From: Echinicola vietnamensis DSM 17526
GTDB lineage: Bacteria > Bacteroidota > Bacteroidia > Cytophagales > Cyclobacteriaceae
DNA length: 64,000 nt
Direction of reading: 5' to 3'
Assembly (NCBI RefSeq): GCF_000325705.1
Contig: NC_019904.1
Location: 194,001-258,000, forward strand
The stretch's first letter is position 1. The number at the start of each line of letters is the position of its first letter. This document shows, in pieces, positions 54,879 through 64,000 of the stretch. The notes below the pieces were generated by a model. That model made no database searches, was not told where the DNA came from, and was given only the letters and a program-made list of their open reading frames with translations. A program made the position numbers and the translations under genes.

Positions 54879-54879
54879 A

Positions 54880-56196
54880 TTATGCTACTGCGTAATTAGA
54901 AGGATTGTTCTTCATGTTACCACTTTTCATCATCCCTTCATAATGCCTCATCAGCAGGTAGCTTTCGATTTGACGTAATGTATCCATGATTACACCCACC
55001 ATGATCAGCAAGGAGGTACCTCCGTAAAACTGAGCGAATTGGTTCCCCACACCAGCAATCATGGCAAAGGCAGGCATAATCGCTACAAGCGCCAAGAGTA
55101 CAGATCCAGGAAGAGTTATTCTGGATATAATATTATCAATAAAGTCAGCAGTTGGTGCACCGGGCTTTACGCCAGGAACAAACCCACCGTTTCTCTTCAT
55201 ATCTTCCGCTATCTGCTCTGGATTAACCGTGATTGCAGTATAAAAGAAAGTGAAAAGAATGATCATTAAGGCAAACACCAAGTTATACTGCCATGATGTA
55301 GGATTACTGAATGTGCTGCCAATATAATTGGCAATATCACTTTCAGATGACCAAATCTGGGCAATAAGGGCCGGCACAAACATCAAGGACTGTGCAAAGA
55401 TAATTGGCATAACGCCTGATGCATTGACCTTGATCGGAATGTATTGACGTTGTCCACCATATACTTTTCCGCCCACCACTTGCTTGGCATATTGAACAGG
55501 GATTCTTCTGGTAGCTTCCGTCAGGGCTACTACACCCACAACAACGAAGAACAACACGAAGAATTCAATGATCAATAATAATGCGCCAGAAGTTCCTTTA
55601 GAAACAACCTCTCCTAGGATTGCCCCTGGCAGGTTAGATATGATCCCAATCATGATAAGCATGGAGATACCGTTTCCAATCCCTTTCTCTGTAATTTTCT
55701 CTCCTAACCACATACAGAACATCGTTCCGGATGTAAGCAGAATCAGAGAACTGAACATAAACAATACCTGACTTACCAAAATGGCATCGCTAGGGATAGT
55801 AGCTTTAATATACCCTATTCCTTGCGCCAAGGTGATCAAAATCGTCAAAACACGTGTGATTTGATTGATCCTTTTTCTCCCTGACTCCCCTTCTTTCTGA
55901 AGTTTTTGGAAATAAGGCACTCCAACAGTTAATAATTGCAACACAATAGATGCAGAAATATACGGCATGATACCTAAGCCAAAGATGGATGCGTTACTGA
56001 ATGCACCACCAAGGAATGTATCGATCAAGCCAAAGATCCCTTCCGATGAACCCTCGAGTTGATTGGGATCAACTCCAGGCAAAACGATGTAAGAACCCAA
56101 TCTGAATACAACCAGAAAACCAATTGTATTCACGATACGGATTCTTAGATCTTCAATAGAAAAGATATTCTTAACTGTTGAGATAAATTTTTTCAT
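54880..56196 (-). CDS. secY: Preprotein translocase subunit SecY
   Basis: 438 residues with ten membrane helices. Signatures are NTIGFLVVFRLGSYIVLPGV, the helix 2 GLGIMPYISASIVLQLL and the cytosolic loop ending NGGFVPGVKPGAPTADFI. It forms the Sec channel with SecE and SecG, neither encoded here. It follows rplO by 3 bases. Confidence 0.97.
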   Translation of the reverse strand: MKKFISTVKNIFSIEDLRIRIVNTIGFLVVFRLGSYIVLPGVDPNQLEGSSEGIFGLIDTFLGGAFSNASIFGLGIMPYISASIVLQLLTVGVPYFQKLQKEGESGRKRINQITRVLTILITLAQGIGYIKATIPSDAILVSQVLFMFSSLILLTSGTMFCMWLGEKITEKGIGNGISMLIMIGIISNLPGAILGEVVSKGTSGALLLIIEFFVLFFVVVGVVALTEATRRIPVQYAKQVVGGKVYGGQRQYIPIKVNASGVMPIIFAQSLMFVPALIAQIWSSESDIANYIGSTFSNPTSWQYNLVFALMIILFTFFYTAITVNPEQIAEDMKRNGGFVPGVKPGAPTADFIDNIISRITLPGSVLLALVAIMPAFAMIAGVGNQFAQFYGGTSLLIMVGVIMDTLRQIESYLLMRHYEGMMKSGNMKNNPSNYAVA

Positions 56197-56199
56197 TTG

Positions 56200-56646
56200 T
56201 TAAATCTTGTTAACAGTTCCGCCCAGCTTTTCAATGGATTCTGATGCAGAAGCTGAGAAATAATGAGCACTTACGTTTAATTTAGACGTAAGTTCGCCTC
56301 TTCCTAGGACTTTTACAACATCTTTTTTAGAAACCAATCCGTTTTCCACTAGTACATCAAACGTAATGGAGTCAGTGTCAAGCTTTTCAGCCAGTGACTG
56401 TAACACGTCTAAATTTATTGGTTTGTACTCAACTCTGTTGTGGTTTTTAAAGCCAAATTTAGGAACTCGTCTTTGAAGGGGCATCTGACCACCTTCAAAA
56501 CCAAGCTTACGGCTGTAGCCGGATCTTGACTGAGCACCTTTGTGGCCTCTTGTCGAAGTACCGCCTCTACCGGATCCTTGTCCTCTACCGATTCTCTTAC
56601 GGTTTTTAACAGATCCCTTTGCAGGTTGTAATGTATGTAATTTCAT
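56200..56646 (-). CDS. rplO: 50S ribosomal protein L15
   Basis: 148 residues. The glycine- and arginine-rich N-terminal extension GRGQGSGRGGTSTRGHKGA and GFEGGQMPLQRRVPKFGF are family signatures. It binds 23S rRNA late in assembly. It lies 2 bases after rpmD. Confidence 0.96.
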   Translation of the reverse strand: MKLHTLQPAKGSVKNRKRIGRGQGSGRGGTSTRGHKGAQSRSGYSRKLGFEGGQMPLQRRVPKFGFKNHNRVEYKPINLDVLQSLAEKLDTDSITFDVLVENGLVSKKDVVKVLGRGELTSKLNVSAHYFSASASESIEKLGGTVNKI

Positions 56647-56648
56647 GA

Positions 56649-56828
56649 TTAGGCTTCCTCTACTTTTACAAGGTGACTAACTTTTCTTATCATTCCAGCA
56701 ATCTGAGGAGTATTTTCCACTTCTACAGATTTGTTGATTTTACCAAGGCCAAGGGCTACGATGGTAGCTTTTTGATCCTTAGGTCTGCTGATCGTGCTTC
56801 TTACTTGAGTTACTTTTACCTTCGCCAT
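56649..56828 (-). CDS. rpmD: 50S ribosomal protein L30
   Basis: 59 residues from the ATG at 56828 ([20 protein letters not shown]). A longer frame to 56912 would overlap rpsE, so it is rejected. [20 protein letters not shown] is typical. Its start lies 4 bases after the rpsE stop. Confidence 0.95.
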   Translation of the reverse strand: MAKVKVTQVRSTISRPKDQKATIVALGLGKINKSVEVENTPQIAGMIRKVSHLVKVEEA

Positions 56829-56832
56829 GTTC

Positions 56833-57351
56833 TTACCCGTTAAATACTTTAGACAATTTAACACCGCGTTGTTGTGAAACGGCAATCGCATCTCTGATTT
56901 GAGACAATGCATCGATCGTTGCCTTCACCACGTTGTGAGGGTTGGAAGACCCTTTGGACTTTGCCAAAACGTCTGTTACACCAGCACTCTCCAAAACAGC
57001 ACGCATCGCACCACCTGCAATCACACCAGTACCTGGCGCAGCTGGTTTGATCAATACCAAACCACCACTGTATTTACCAATAGACTCATGTGGAATGGTT
57101 CCTTTAAGGATAGGTACTTGTACCAAGCTTTTCTTAGCATCCTCAATACCTTTGGTAATAGCATCGGTTACCTCATTGGCTTTTCCCAAGCCAAAACCAA
57201 CAATGCCGTTGCCATCTCCTACTACTACGATAGCTGAGAAAGAGAAACGTCTACCACCTTTCACTACTTTAGCTACACGGTTGATAGCCACTACTTTTTC
57301 TTTAAGCTCTGTATCTGTTGCCCTGATGGGTTTTCTTCTTAGTTGCGACAT
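56833..57351 (-). CDS. rpsE: 30S ribosomal protein S5
   Basis: 172 residues. [20 protein letters not shown] and [20 protein letters not shown] are the double-stranded RNA-binding-domain signatures, and the C-terminal [16 protein letters not shown] follows. It shapes decoding accuracy. It follows rplR by 6 bases. Confidence 0.96.
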   Translation of the reverse strand: MSQLRRKPIRATDTELKEKVVAINRVAKVVKGGRRFSFSAIVVVGDGNGIVGFGLGKANEVTDAITKGIEDAKKSLVQVPILKGTIPHESIGKYSGGLVLIKPAAPGTGVIAGGAMRAVLESAGVTDVLAKSKGSSNPHNVVKATIDALSQIRDAIAVSQQRGVKLSKVFNG

Positions 57352-57357
57352 AATTGA

Positions 57358-57708
57358 TTAAAATTTAAGGCCACCTTCTCTCGCACCTTCTGCGAGAGCT
57401 TTTACATTACCATGGTACAAGTAGCCATTTCTATCAAAAACTACTTCTGTTAATCCGCCTGCTACCGCACGCTCAGCCAATTTCTTACCTACTTCTTTGG
57501 AAGTAGATACATTGATATTGGCCTTGTTACCTAGCTCTTTAGAAGAAGCTTGGGCAAGCGTATGACCCTTAAGGTCATCTATCAGTTGCGCGTATATACC
57601 CGTATTGCTTTTGAATACGGACAAACGAGGTCTCGCGTCCGTGCCGGAAATCTTCTTCCGAACACTTCTCTTGATCCTAGATCTTCGTAAATTTTTATTA
57701 AAAGCCAT
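57358..57708 (-). CDS. rplR: 50S ribosomal protein L18
   Basis: 116 residues. [20 protein letters not shown] and the end [20 protein letters not shown] are typical. It binds 5S rRNA with L5 in the central protuberance. It follows rplF by 7 bases. Confidence 0.96.
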   Translation of the reverse strand: MAFNKNLRRSRIKRSVRKKISGTDARPRLSVFKSNTGIYAQLIDDLKGHTLAQASSKELGNKANINVSTSKEVGKKLAERAVAGGLTEVVFDRNGYLYHGNVKALAEGAREGGLKF

Positions 57709-57715
57709 CTTTCAA

Positions 57716-58273
57716 TTATTTTTTAGCGGCAGTTTTACCAGCCTTACGTCTAATTTGTTCACCTACAAAGCGAATACCTTTACCTTTGTAAGGTTCTACC
57801 TTACGTAGCGACTTGATTTTAGCGGCTATTTGCCCGATCAATTCCTTATCAATACTCTCTAGTGATACCACCGGGTTCTTACCTTTTGGTGTCTCAGCAC
57901 TAACTTTGATTTCATCAGGAAGGGCAAAGAAAATATTGTGGGAGTAACCTAGGGAAAGTTCTAACACTTGGCCCTGGGTAGTGGCTTTATAACCCACACC
58001 TACTAGTTCCAATTCTTTCTTATATCCTTCACTTACACCAACAACCATGTTGTTGATCAAAGCACGATACAGGCCATGAAGTGACTTGTGCCTCTTCGAT
58101 TCAGTCGGACGGGTGAATACCACCTCGTTGTCTTCCACCGAAACGGCAATGTCGGGATTCACATCCTGAGTCAGCGTACCTTTGGGACCTTTAACAGTAA
58201 CAACATTATCTGCTGCTACGTCTACAGTAACACCCGCTGGTAGATTTATTGGTTTTTTACCTATTCTTGACAT
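57716..58273 (-). CDS. rplF: 50S ribosomal protein L6
   Basis: 185 residues. MSRIGKKPINLPAGVTV is the standard start, VKGPKGTLTQ follows, and the C-terminal PYKGKGIRFVGEQIRRKAGK binds 23S rRNA. It lies near the factor-binding site. It follows rpsH by 10 bases. Confidence 0.97.
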   Translation of the reverse strand: MSRIGKKPINLPAGVTVDVAADNVVTVKGPKGTLTQDVNPDIAVSVEDNEVVFTRPTESKRHKSLHGLYRALINNMVVGVSEGYKKELELVGVGYKATTQGQVLELSLGYSHNIFFALPDEIKVSAETPKGKNPVVSLESIDKELIGQIAAKIKSLRKVEPYKGKGIRFVGEQIRRKAGKTAAKK

Positions 58274-58283
58274 AACGGTATTA

Positions 58284-58679
58284 TTAATATACGTAACAAA
58301 GTACTTCCCCGCCTATTCCTTCAGTACGGGCTTCCTTATCGGTCATCACACCTTTTGAGGTGGAGATAATTGCAATTCCCAGTCCGTTGATCACCCTAGG
58401 AAGTTCATTCTTAGGTGCGTACTTCCGCAATCCTGGCTTACTTACTCTGGAAAGTTTCACAATGGCATTCTGCTTCGTGGCAGGGTTATACTTCAAGGCA
58501 ATCTTGATGGTGCCTTGAGGTCCTACTTCCTCGAACTTATAGTTCTGGATGTATCCCTTGTCATGAAGTACCTTTGTGATCTCCTTCTTGATATTGGAAG
58601 CAGGGATCTCAACGATACGGTGAGAGGCCTTGATGGCATTTCTCAACCTGGTCAAATAATCAGCTATTGGATCAGTCAT
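58284..58679 (-). CDS. rpsH: 30S ribosomal protein S8
   Basis: 131 residues. [20 protein letters not shown] and the end [20 protein letters not shown] are typical. S8 binds 16S helix 21; in E. coli it also represses the spc operon. Here an 82-base gap precedes it, larger than any other in this block, with a candidate promoter and hairpin. Confidence 0.97.
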   Translation of the reverse strand: MTDPIADYLTRLRNAIKASHRIVEIPASNIKKEITKVLHDKGYIQNYKFEEVGPQGTIKIALKYNPATKQNAIVKLSRVSKPGLRKYAPKNELPRVINGLGIAIISTSKGVMTDKEARTEGIGGEVLCYVY

Positions 58680-58697
58680 ATTAATATAAGTCTAACT

Positions 58698-58717
58698 GCA
58701 CGCCCTAAAGAGCGTGC
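58698..58717 (-). promoter_or_regulatory. Hairpin in the rpsN-rpsH gap
   Basis: Perfect 6-bp G+C-rich stem GCACGC (58698-58703) with GCGTGC (58712-58717), 8-nt loop, in the only sizeable gap of the ribosomal block. It has no U-tract, so it is not a classical terminator; it may be a regulatory or processing element. Confidence 0.5.
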
Positions 58718-58724
58718 AAAGTTA
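58717..58724 (-). promoter_or_regulatory. Candidate internal promoter before rpsH, -7 box TAACTTTG
   Basis: Exact match to TAnnTTTG followed by C on the minus strand, with a T-rich TTTTTATT at the -33 distance. The predicted start lies within the hairpin, so only transcripts reading through from upstream carry the complete stem. Confidence 0.55.
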
Positions 58725-58761
58725 CACATTGATTCTTAGAATAAAAACTTTTATATGATTT

Positions 58762-59031
58762 TTACCAGCTGGCCTTCGTGATACCAGGAATTTTACCCGC
58801 AGAGGCCATTTCTCTAAAGGTCACCCTGTTGATTCCAAACTTCCTCATATATCCTTTAGGACGGCCAGTCAATTTACATCTGTTATGCAGCCTTACCGGA
58901 GAAGCATTCTTTGGCAGTTTGTCCAGGGCTTCATAGTCTCCTGCTGCTTTTAGTTCTGCTCTCTTTTTGGCATATTTTGCTACCAGACGTTCTCTTTTTC
59001 TCTCACGAGCTTTGATCGACTCTCTTGCCAT
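58762..59031 (-). CDS. rpsN: 30S ribosomal protein S14, zinc-independent form
   Basis: 89 residues, the long C-minus type: the zinc cysteines of the 61-residue form are absent and only one Cys remains ([20 protein letters not shown]). It binds 16S rRNA in the head of the small subunit. It lies 2 bases after rplE. Confidence 0.96.
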   Translation of the reverse strand: MARESIKARERKRERLVAKYAKKRAELKAAGDYEALDKLPKNASPVRLHNRCKLTGRPKGYMRKFGINRVTFREMASAGKIPGITKASW

Positions 59032-59033
59032 AA

Positions 59034-59594
59034 TTATTCTTCTTTATTGTTGTTTACAAAAGGCATCCCGAAAGCTTTCAACAAAGCATAGCTCTCTTCA
59101 TCGGTTTCAGCAGTGGTCACGAACGTAACGTCCATACCGGAAATCCTGTTGACTCTCTCGATGCTGATCTCTGGGAAGATAATTTGCTCTTCTACACCCA
59201 AGGTGTAGTTACCTCTTCCGTCAAAACCTTTATCGCTGATACCTTTAAAGTCCCTTACACGTGGAAGTGCCACAGTAGTAAGACGATCCAGAAATTCATA
59301 CATTCTGTTTCCTCTCAAGGTTACTTTTGCACCAATTGGCATCCCATCTCTAAGCTTAAAGTTAGAGACCGATTTCTTTGCCTTGGTAGCAACAGCTCTC
59401 TGACCTGTAATCAAAGAAAGCTCTTCCACACCTTGGTCTACCAATTTTTTGTCCGCTACAGCTGCACCGATTCCTTTGTTGATGACGATTTTCACCAACT
59501 TAGGCACTTGCATTACTGTCTTATATTGAAATTTCTCCTTAAGCTCTGGAGCGATTTCCTTGATATATTTATCTTTTACTCTAGGATTAGCCAT
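59034..59594 (-). CDS. rplE: 50S ribosomal protein L5
   Basis: 186 residues. [40 protein letters not shown] and [16 protein letters not shown] are typical. It binds 5S rRNA and the P-site tRNA. Its start overlaps the rplX end by 8 nt. Confidence 0.97.
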   Translation of the reverse strand: MANPRVKDKYIKEIAPELKEKFQYKTVMQVPKLVKIVINKGIGAAVADKKLVDQGVEELSLITGQRAVATKAKKSVSNFKLRDGMPIGAKVTLRGNRMYEFLDRLTTVALPRVRDFKGISDKGFDGRGNYTLGVEEQIIFPEISIERVNRISGMDVTFVTTAETDEESYALLKAFGMPFVNNNKEE

Positions 59595-59931
59595 TGATTA
59601 CCTCCCCGGTTTTCTTAGAATATCTAACTAATTTTCCATTTTCTCCTGGCTTTCTTCCTGTTCTGGTAGCTTCACCAGTCTTCGGATCGATCAGCATCAG
59701 GTTACTTACGTGAATGGCAGCTTCTTTCTTTTCGATACCTCCTTGAGGGTTGGCAGCAGTAGGCTTCACATGTTTGGTTACCATGTTAAGGCCTTCCACA
59801 ATAGCTCTTCTCTTCTCCAAGTTTACCGAAAGAACTTTACCAGACTTACCTTTGTCATCTCCGGACAATACCTTCACGGTATCTCCTCTTTTGATGTGCA
59901 ATTTAGGTTGCTTATTCTTTTTTCTTTCCAT
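59587..59931 (-). CDS. rplX: 50S ribosomal protein L24
   Basis: 114 residues with the KOW motif [20 protein letters not shown] (about 10-29) and [20 protein letters not shown]. An early 23S rRNA binder that starts large-subunit assembly, near the exit tunnel. Confidence 0.97.
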   Translation of the reverse strand: MERKKNKQPKLHIKRGDTVKVLSGDDKGKSGKVLSVNLEKRRAIVEGLNMVTKHVKPTAANPQGGIEKKEAAIHVSNLMLIDPKTGEATRTGRKPGENGKLVRYSKKTGEVING

Positions 59932-59933
59932 GA

Positions 59934-60302
59934 TTACAATACTTCAGGTGCCAAAGATACGATCTTCATAAATTGCTTCTCTCTCAGCTCTCTTGCCACT
60001 GGACCAAAGATACGGGTACCTCTTGGCTCATCGTTATTGTTCAAAAGAACCGCTGCGTTATCTTCAAAACGGATATAAGATCCATCTTTTCTTCTAACCT
60101 CTTTTCGAGTTCTTACGATTACCGCTTTAGAAACGGTGCCTTTTTTCATATTGCTGGAAGAAAGAGCAGATTTCACTGTCACGACTACTTTATCTCCGAT
60201 AGAGGCATAACGCTTACCGGTTCCTCCCAGTACTCGGATAACAAGCACTTCTTTAGCACCTGAATTATCCGCAACACTTAATCTGGATTCTGACTGTATC
60301 AT
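59934..60302 (-). CDS. rplN: 50S ribosomal protein L14
   Basis: 122 residues. [20 protein letters not shown] and [20 protein letters not shown] are typical, and the end [19 protein letters not shown] is complete. It contacts 16S rRNA in an inter-subunit bridge and is the docking site for RsfS. Confidence 0.97.
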   Translation of the reverse strand: MIQSESRLSVADNSGAKEVLVIRVLGGTGKRYASIGDKVVVTVKSALSSSNMKKGTVSKAVIVRTRKEVRRKDGSYIRFEDNAAVLLNNNDEPRGTRIFGPVARELREKQFMKIVSLAPEVL

Positions 60303-60304
60303 GA

Positions 60305-60565
60305 TTATTTAGCTCTTTCTATAATTTCTACTAATCTCCAACGCTTGTTCTTACTCAGCGGACGAGTTTCACTTATCTTAACGAGGTCTCCTTTGCCACA
60401 CTCGTTGTTCTCGTCATGAACCATAAATTTTGTAGTCTTAGCAACAAACTTACCGTACATCGGGTGTTTCATCCTTCTTTCTACGGCAACGGTAATGGAC
60501 TTGTCCATCTTGTTGCTGACTACTTTTCCTATTCTTTCTTTACGTAGATTTCTCTCAGTAGCCAT
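60305..60565 (-). CDS. rpsQ: 30S ribosomal protein S17
   Basis: 86 residues, an OB fold: [39 protein letters not shown] and [20 protein letters not shown]. An early assembly protein of the small subunit. It follows rpmC by 7 bases. Confidence 0.97.
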   Translation of the reverse strand: MATERNLRKERIGKVVSNKMDKSITVAVERRMKHPMYGKFVAKTTKFMVHDENNECGKGDLVKISETRPLSKNKRWRLVEIIERAK

Positions 60566-60572
60566 CTTATTG

Positions 60573-60767
60573 TTATTTAGCTAGTTGTTTGGCGGTCAAG
60601 AAAGTCTTCAATCTTGCGATAAGCTTCCTTGTCTCACTAATTCTATTAGGATTCTCTATAGGAGAAATTGCATGAGCAAACCTCAACTTTGTAAGTTTCT
60701 CTTGCTCAGCGGCAATACGCTCAATGATTTCACTCTCGGAGAGTGCTTGGATTTCAGAGTTTTTCAT
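60573..60767 (-). CDS. rpmC: 50S ribosomal protein L29
   Basis: 64 residues, all-helical: [20 protein letters not shown] and [20 protein letters not shown]. It lies at the tunnel exit, where nascent-chain factors dock. Confidence 0.95.
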   Translation of the reverse strand: MKNSEIQALSESEIIERIAAEQEKLTKLRFAHAISPIENPNRISETRKLIARLKTFLTAKQLAK

Positions 60768-60775
60768 AGTTGTTA

Positions 60776-61195
60776 TTATCCTACGTAATCTCTACGCACT
60801 ACAAATTTTGTACTCACTGGAAGCTTTTGTTGGGCAAGTCGAAGGGCCTCTTGGGCCAATTCTTGGCTTACACCTGTTGCTTCAAAAAGGATGGTTCCCG
60901 GCTTGATTACTGCTACCCAGTACTCAGGGGCACCTTTACCCTTACCCATACGAACCTCAGCAGGCTTCTTGGTGATAGGCTTGTCAGGGAAAATCCTGAT
61001 CCATACTTGCCCTTCCCTTTTCATTGCTCTTGTCATCGCAATACGAGCTGCCTCGATTTGACGAGAGGTAATCCATCCTGCTTCCAGGGACTTGATACCA
61101 AAGTTACCGAACGCAAGAGTATGCCCTCTTTGCGCGATTCCTTTGATGCGTCCCTTTTGCATCTTTCTATATTTAGTTCTTCTTGGCTGTAACAT
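60776..61195 (-). CDS. rplP: 50S ribosomal protein L16
   Basis: 139 residues. [20 protein letters not shown] and the conserved [20 protein letters not shown] are typical. It helps position A-site tRNA. It follows rpsC by 24 bases. Confidence 0.97.
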   Translation of the reverse strand: MLQPRRTKYRKMQKGRIKGIAQRGHTLAFGNFGIKSLEAGWITSRQIEAARIAMTRAMKREGQVWIRIFPDKPITKKPAEVRMGKGKGAPEYWVAVIKPGTILFEATGVSQELAQEALRLAQQKLPVSTKFVVRRDYVG

Positions 61196-61219
61196 GATTT
61201 CTCACTTATTGGGTGAAAA

Positions 61220-61948
61220 TTAGTTATTTCTCTTTCTTCTCTTAGGACCGCCTTCTCTTCTTCTACGACCCGCACCACCTGATTTCTCATTGGCAATTCC
61301 GGCATTTGGAGATAGATCTCGCTTGCCATAAACCTCACCCTTGAAAATCCATACTTTGATGCCGATGATACCATATACGGTTTGCGCTTCAGAAATGGCA
61401 TAATCAATGTCCGCTCTCAAGGTATGCAAAGGAATTCTTCCTTCTTTGTACATCTCTGAACGGGCCATCTCTGCTCCACCAAGACGTCCTGAAAGTTTTA
61501 TCTTGATTCCTTCAGCGCCTACTCTCATCGTAGCGGCAATGGATTGCTTCATTGCTCTTCTAAATGAAATCCTGGCCTGAAGTTGTTGAGCGATAGACTC
61601 ACCTACCAATTTAGCATCCAACTCGGGACGCTTGATCTCAAAGATGTTGATCTGAACATCCTTGCTGGTAAGTTTCTTAAGCTCTTCTTTCAATTTATCT
61701 ACTTCCGCACCACCTTTACCGATCACTACTCCTGGTCGGGCAGTGTGGATAGTAAGGGTGATTCGCTTAAGCGTTCTTTCGATAATTACTTTTGCAATGC
61801 CCCCTTTAGGAATCCTGGCATATACATATTTCCTGATCTTTTGATCTTCGTACAGTTTATCGGCAAAATCCCTGCCGCCATACCAGTTGGAATCCCAGCC
61901 CTTAACGATACCTAGTCTAAGACCAATAGGGTTAACTTTTTGTCCCAT
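61220..61948 (-). CDS. rpsC: 30S ribosomal protein S3
   Basis: 242 residues. KH-type domain ([20 protein letters not shown]) and the C-terminal S3 domain ([20 protein letters not shown]). A basic tail of about 20 residues ([16 protein letters not shown]) ends the protein. It helps form the mRNA entry helicase. Confidence 0.97.
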   Translation of the reverse strand: MGQKVNPIGLRLGIVKGWDSNWYGGRDFADKLYEDQKIRKYVYARIPKGGIAKVIIERTLKRITLTIHTARPGVVIGKGGAEVDKLKEELKKLTSKDVQINIFEIKRPELDAKLVGESIAQQLQARISFRRAMKQSIAATMRVGAEGIKIKLSGRLGGAEMARSEMYKEGRIPLHTLRADIDYAISEAQTVYGIIGIKVWIFKGEVYGKRDLSPNAGIANEKSGGAGRRRREGGPKRRKRNN

Positions 61949-61957
61949 ATTCTAATC

Positions 61958-62347
61958 TTAATTAGCGTTTTCTTTTGTTTCTACTTCATCAGCGGTAACT
62001 TCAGAGTTGAACGCATCTACTACCAAAGTCACATGATTTGATCTTTTACGAATTCTGTGGGCCCTACCCTGGGGAGCAGGTCTAAGTCTTTTCAGCATTC
62101 GACCACCGTCCACTTGAATTGTCTTCACATACAGATCAGCCTCTTCAAGTTTCTCGTCTGGATTTTTTGCTTGCCAGTTTGCAATGGCAGATAGCAATAA
62201 TTTCTCCAGTTTTGCAGCACCGTGATTCGGTGTAAATTTCAATATACTCAAGGCGTTACCTACTCTCTGTCCCCTTACCAGGTCAGCTACAAGACGCATC
62301 TTACGAGGCGATGTAGGTACATTATTTAGTCTTGCTATTGCTTCCAT
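61958..62347 (-). CDS. rplV: 50S ribosomal protein L22
   Basis: 129 residues. The tunnel-lining loop region with [20 protein letters not shown] is typical. Acidic end (EVETKENAN). It lies 9 bases before rpsC and 2 after rpsS. Confidence 0.97.
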   Translation of the reverse strand: MEAIARLNNVPTSPRKMRLVADLVRGQRVGNALSILKFTPNHGAAKLEKLLLSAIANWQAKNPDEKLEEADLYVKTIQVDGGRMLKRLRPAPQGRAHRIRKRSNHVTLVVDAFNSEVTADEVETKENAN

Positions 62348-62349
62348 GA

Positions 62350-62628
62350 TTATCTTCTTCCTTTATCTTTTTTGGCAATGTGACCTCTAAAGTTTCTTGT
62401 AGGAGCAAATTCACCAAGCTTGTGACCTACCATGTTGTCTGTTACAAATACAGGAATAAACTTATTTCCGTTATGCACAGCAAAGGTATGGCCTACAAAA
62501 TCCGGAGAGATCATAGATCTTCTTGACCAAGTCTTGATGACAGACTTTTTGCCGGATTCGTTCATTGCATCTACTTTTTTGGCCAAGTGATGAGCTATAT
62601 AAGGCCCTTTTTTTAATGAACGTGCCAT
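62350..62628 (-). CDS. rpsS: 30S ribosomal protein S19
   Basis: 92 residues: [40 protein letters not shown] and [20 protein letters not shown]. It sits in the small-subunit head beside S13. It follows rplB by 2 bases. Confidence 0.97.
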   Translation of the reverse strand: MARSLKKGPYIAHHLAKKVDAMNESGKKSVIKTWSRRSMISPDFVGHTFAVHNGNKFIPVFVTDNMVGHKLGEFAPTRNFRGHIAKKDKGRR

Positions 62629-62630
62629 AA

Positions 62631-63455
62631 TTATTTAGATCTTTTACTAATGATAAACTTGTTTGAATACTTTTTAGGCGTTCTGGTTTTCTTACCCTTA
62701 GCCAGCAAACCAGTCCTAGATCTTGGGTGTCCACCTGATGAACGACCTTCACCACCACCCATTGGGTGATCGACAGGGTTCATGGCCACACCTCTTACTC
62801 TTGGACGCTTGCCTAACCAACGATTTCTACCAGCCTTGCCCAATACCACGTTCATGTGATCTGCATTTGACACGGTTCCTACAGTGGCCTTACATACTCC
62901 AAGGATCAAGCGCAACTCGCCTGATGGTAGTTTGATGGCCACATATTTACCTTCTTTCGCTACCAATTGCGCATAGCTACCAGCACTTCTTGCCAAAGTA
63001 CCACCTTTTCCAGGCTTAAGCTCCACATTGTGGATAATGGTACCTAAAGGAATGTTCATCATCGGAAGGTTGTTACCGACCTCTGGAGCAACATGCTCAC
63101 CAGAAATCACCGTATCTCCGGCGGTCAATCCTTCCGGTGCAACGATGTATGCCTTCGCACCATCAGCATAATACAATAATGCCAATCGAGCTGTTCTGTT
63201 AGGATCGTATTCGATTCCTTTTACAGTAGCAGGCACGCCATCCTTGTTTCGCTTATAATCTACGATTCTTAGTCTCTTCTTATGACCTCCACCGATGTAA
63301 CGGGCGGTCATTTTACCTGAGTTATTTCTACCGCCTGATCTCTTCAACGGAGCCAATAGCGACTTTTCTGGCTTAGACTTAGTGACTTCGTCAAAAGTCG
63401 GCGCCAATCTATATCGGGTACCGGGAGTTACAGGCTTTAATTTTTTAACTGCCAT
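62631..63455 (-). CDS. rplB: 50S ribosomal protein L2
   Basis: 274 residues. [20 protein letters not shown] and the C-terminal [20 protein letters not shown], containing the conserved catalytic-centre histidine, are diagnostic. It supports subunit joining and the peptidyl-transferase region. It follows rplW by 13 bases. Confidence 0.97.
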   Translation of the reverse strand: MAVKKLKPVTPGTRYRLAPTFDEVTKSKPEKSLLAPLKRSGGRNNSGKMTARYIGGGHKKRLRIVDYKRNKDGVPATVKGIEYDPNRTARLALLYYADGAKAYIVAPEGLTAGDTVISGEHVAPEVGNNLPMMNIPLGTIIHNVELKPGKGGTLARSAGSYAQLVAKEGKYVAIKLPSGELRLILGVCKATVGTVSNADHMNVVLGKAGRNRWLGKRPRVRGVAMNPVDHPMGGGEGRSSGGHPRSRTGLLAKGKKTRTPKKYSNKFIISKRSK

Positions 63456-63468
63456 GATTCTGATTCAA

Positions 63469-63756
63469 TTAAATTTCTCCGTAAAAGTCAATTACTTCTC
63501 CATCGGCTACTTGTACAATAGCTTTCTTGAAAGCATTGGTATAACCGGATACTACTTTTGTCTTCGTGTAGCGCGTCTTCAACTTTCCTGCATAACGCAT
63601 GGTCCTTACTGACACCACTTTTACACCGAACATTTTCTCTACGGCTGCTTTGATTTCTGGCTTTTTAGCAGTCTTTTCCACTACAAATCCATAAACGCCT
63701 CTTTCGTTCATCGCCGAAATCTTTTCCGTAATCAAAGGCTTCTTTAGTATATCCAT
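63469..63756 (-). CDS. rplW: 50S ribosomal protein L23
   Basis: 95 residues: MDILKKPLITEKISAMNERG, VEKMFGVKVVSVRTMRYAGK. It lies at the tunnel exit and docks trigger factor and SRP. It follows rplD by 4 bases. Confidence 0.96.
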   Translation of the reverse strand: MDILKKPLITEKISAMNERGVYGFVVEKTAKKPEIKAAVEKMFGVKVVSVRTMRYAGKLKTRYTKTKVVSGYTNAFKKAIVQVADGEVIDFYGEI

Positions 63757-63760
63757 TGTC

Positions 63761-64000
63761 TTACTTCGATAAAAGGGTTTCCAACTTACTTACTGAGCCT
63801 TCGCATAGCACCAAAGTATCTGCATGCAACAGATCATACGTATTGATGTCTGATACCGTCTTAACTTGCGCTTTTGGAAGGTTTCTGCTTGACAAATACA
63901 CATTGTTGTTTGCTTCTGGAAGCACCAACAAGGTCTTCTTATCCGCCAAAGAAAGTCCAGACAACAAGGCTACATAATTTTTGGTCTTGATGTTGTCAAA
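63761..64000 (-). CDS. rplD: 50S ribosomal protein L4, N-terminus outside window
   Basis: Only the C-terminal 79 residues are present; the frame runs off the right edge, and the ATG at 63967 is internal. ALLSGLSLADKKTLLVLPEA and VSDINTYDLLHADTLVLCEG are typical of the L4 C-terminus. L4 lines the exit tunnel and in some bacteria represses the S10 operon. The order rplD-rplW-rplB fits the S10 operon. Confidence 0.93.
   Translation of the reverse strand, partial: FDNIKTKNYVALLSGLSLADKKTLLVLPEANNNVYLSSRNLPKAQVKTVSDINTYDLLHADTLVLCEGSVSKLETLLSK

Overview
The window looks like a chromosome segment of a Bacteroidota bacterium, most likely Cytophagales/Cyclobacteriaceae (Echinicola-, Cyclobacterium- or Algoriphagus-like). 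The grounds are a type IX secretion PorP/SprF gene beside a PorE-like OmpA gene, a fused alpha/beta 2-oxoacid dehydrogenase E1, the order rplQ-carA-eno-ftsB, several -7 boxes of the Bacteroidota type TAnnTTTG, and start codons without clear Shine-Dalgarno sequences. Genus is inference only. Most of the window is housekeeping; I found no CRISPR array, prophage, defence island or tRNA gene.

Layout. 1-2819 (-): PorP/SprF and a PorE-like OmpA protein cut by the window edge. 3285-7481 (-): HIT protein, GreA, a 2-hydroxyacid dehydrogenase, MgtE and RsmA. 7536-14852 (+): leucyl aminopeptidase, PdxA, then DUF177-rpmF and fabH-efp-accB-accC (fatty-acid initiation and acetyl-CoA carboxylase). 15175-21405: lipoproteins, an NmrA/epimerase-like protein, a cysteine-rich DUF3109 protein, the RNase P RNA gene, a sigma-54-type response regulator without a DNA-binding domain, a 39-residue lipoprotein and a LuxE-like protein. 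21464-31793: fused E1, alanine dehydrogenase, histidine ammonia-lyase with a divergent LysR gene, GH20 hexosaminidase with a secreted EEP-fold hydrolase, and a DeoR-type repressor.

The accessory part runs from about 31.8 to 48.1 kb. An IS982-family element (32686-33816, 14-bp inverted repeats, 5-bp target duplication TATTA) sits inside the signal peptide of a secreted LamG/DUF1080-like gene; removing it restores the frame exactly. Then come a DUF922 protease-like protein, a two-FAS1 lipoprotein, a SorAB-like sulfite dehydrogenase pair, a small PepSY-like secreted protein, a thiamine salvage operon (thiM-thiE-thiD-tenA) under a TPP riboswitch, a luciferase-like flavin oxidoreductase, the cysteine pair cysE-cysM, an outer-membrane protein and FtsB. 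Short repeats and gene remnants lie between these genes, including a frameshifted ATPase (DUF4143) remnant between ftsB and eno.

48162-64000 (-): eno, carA, then the alpha, spc and S10 ribosomal operons read backwards (rplQ, rpoA, rpsD, rpsK, rpsM, rpmJ, infA, map, secY ... rplW, and rplD cut by the window end). This block is one long transcription unit with a terminator after rplQ and a candidate internal promoter before rpsH.
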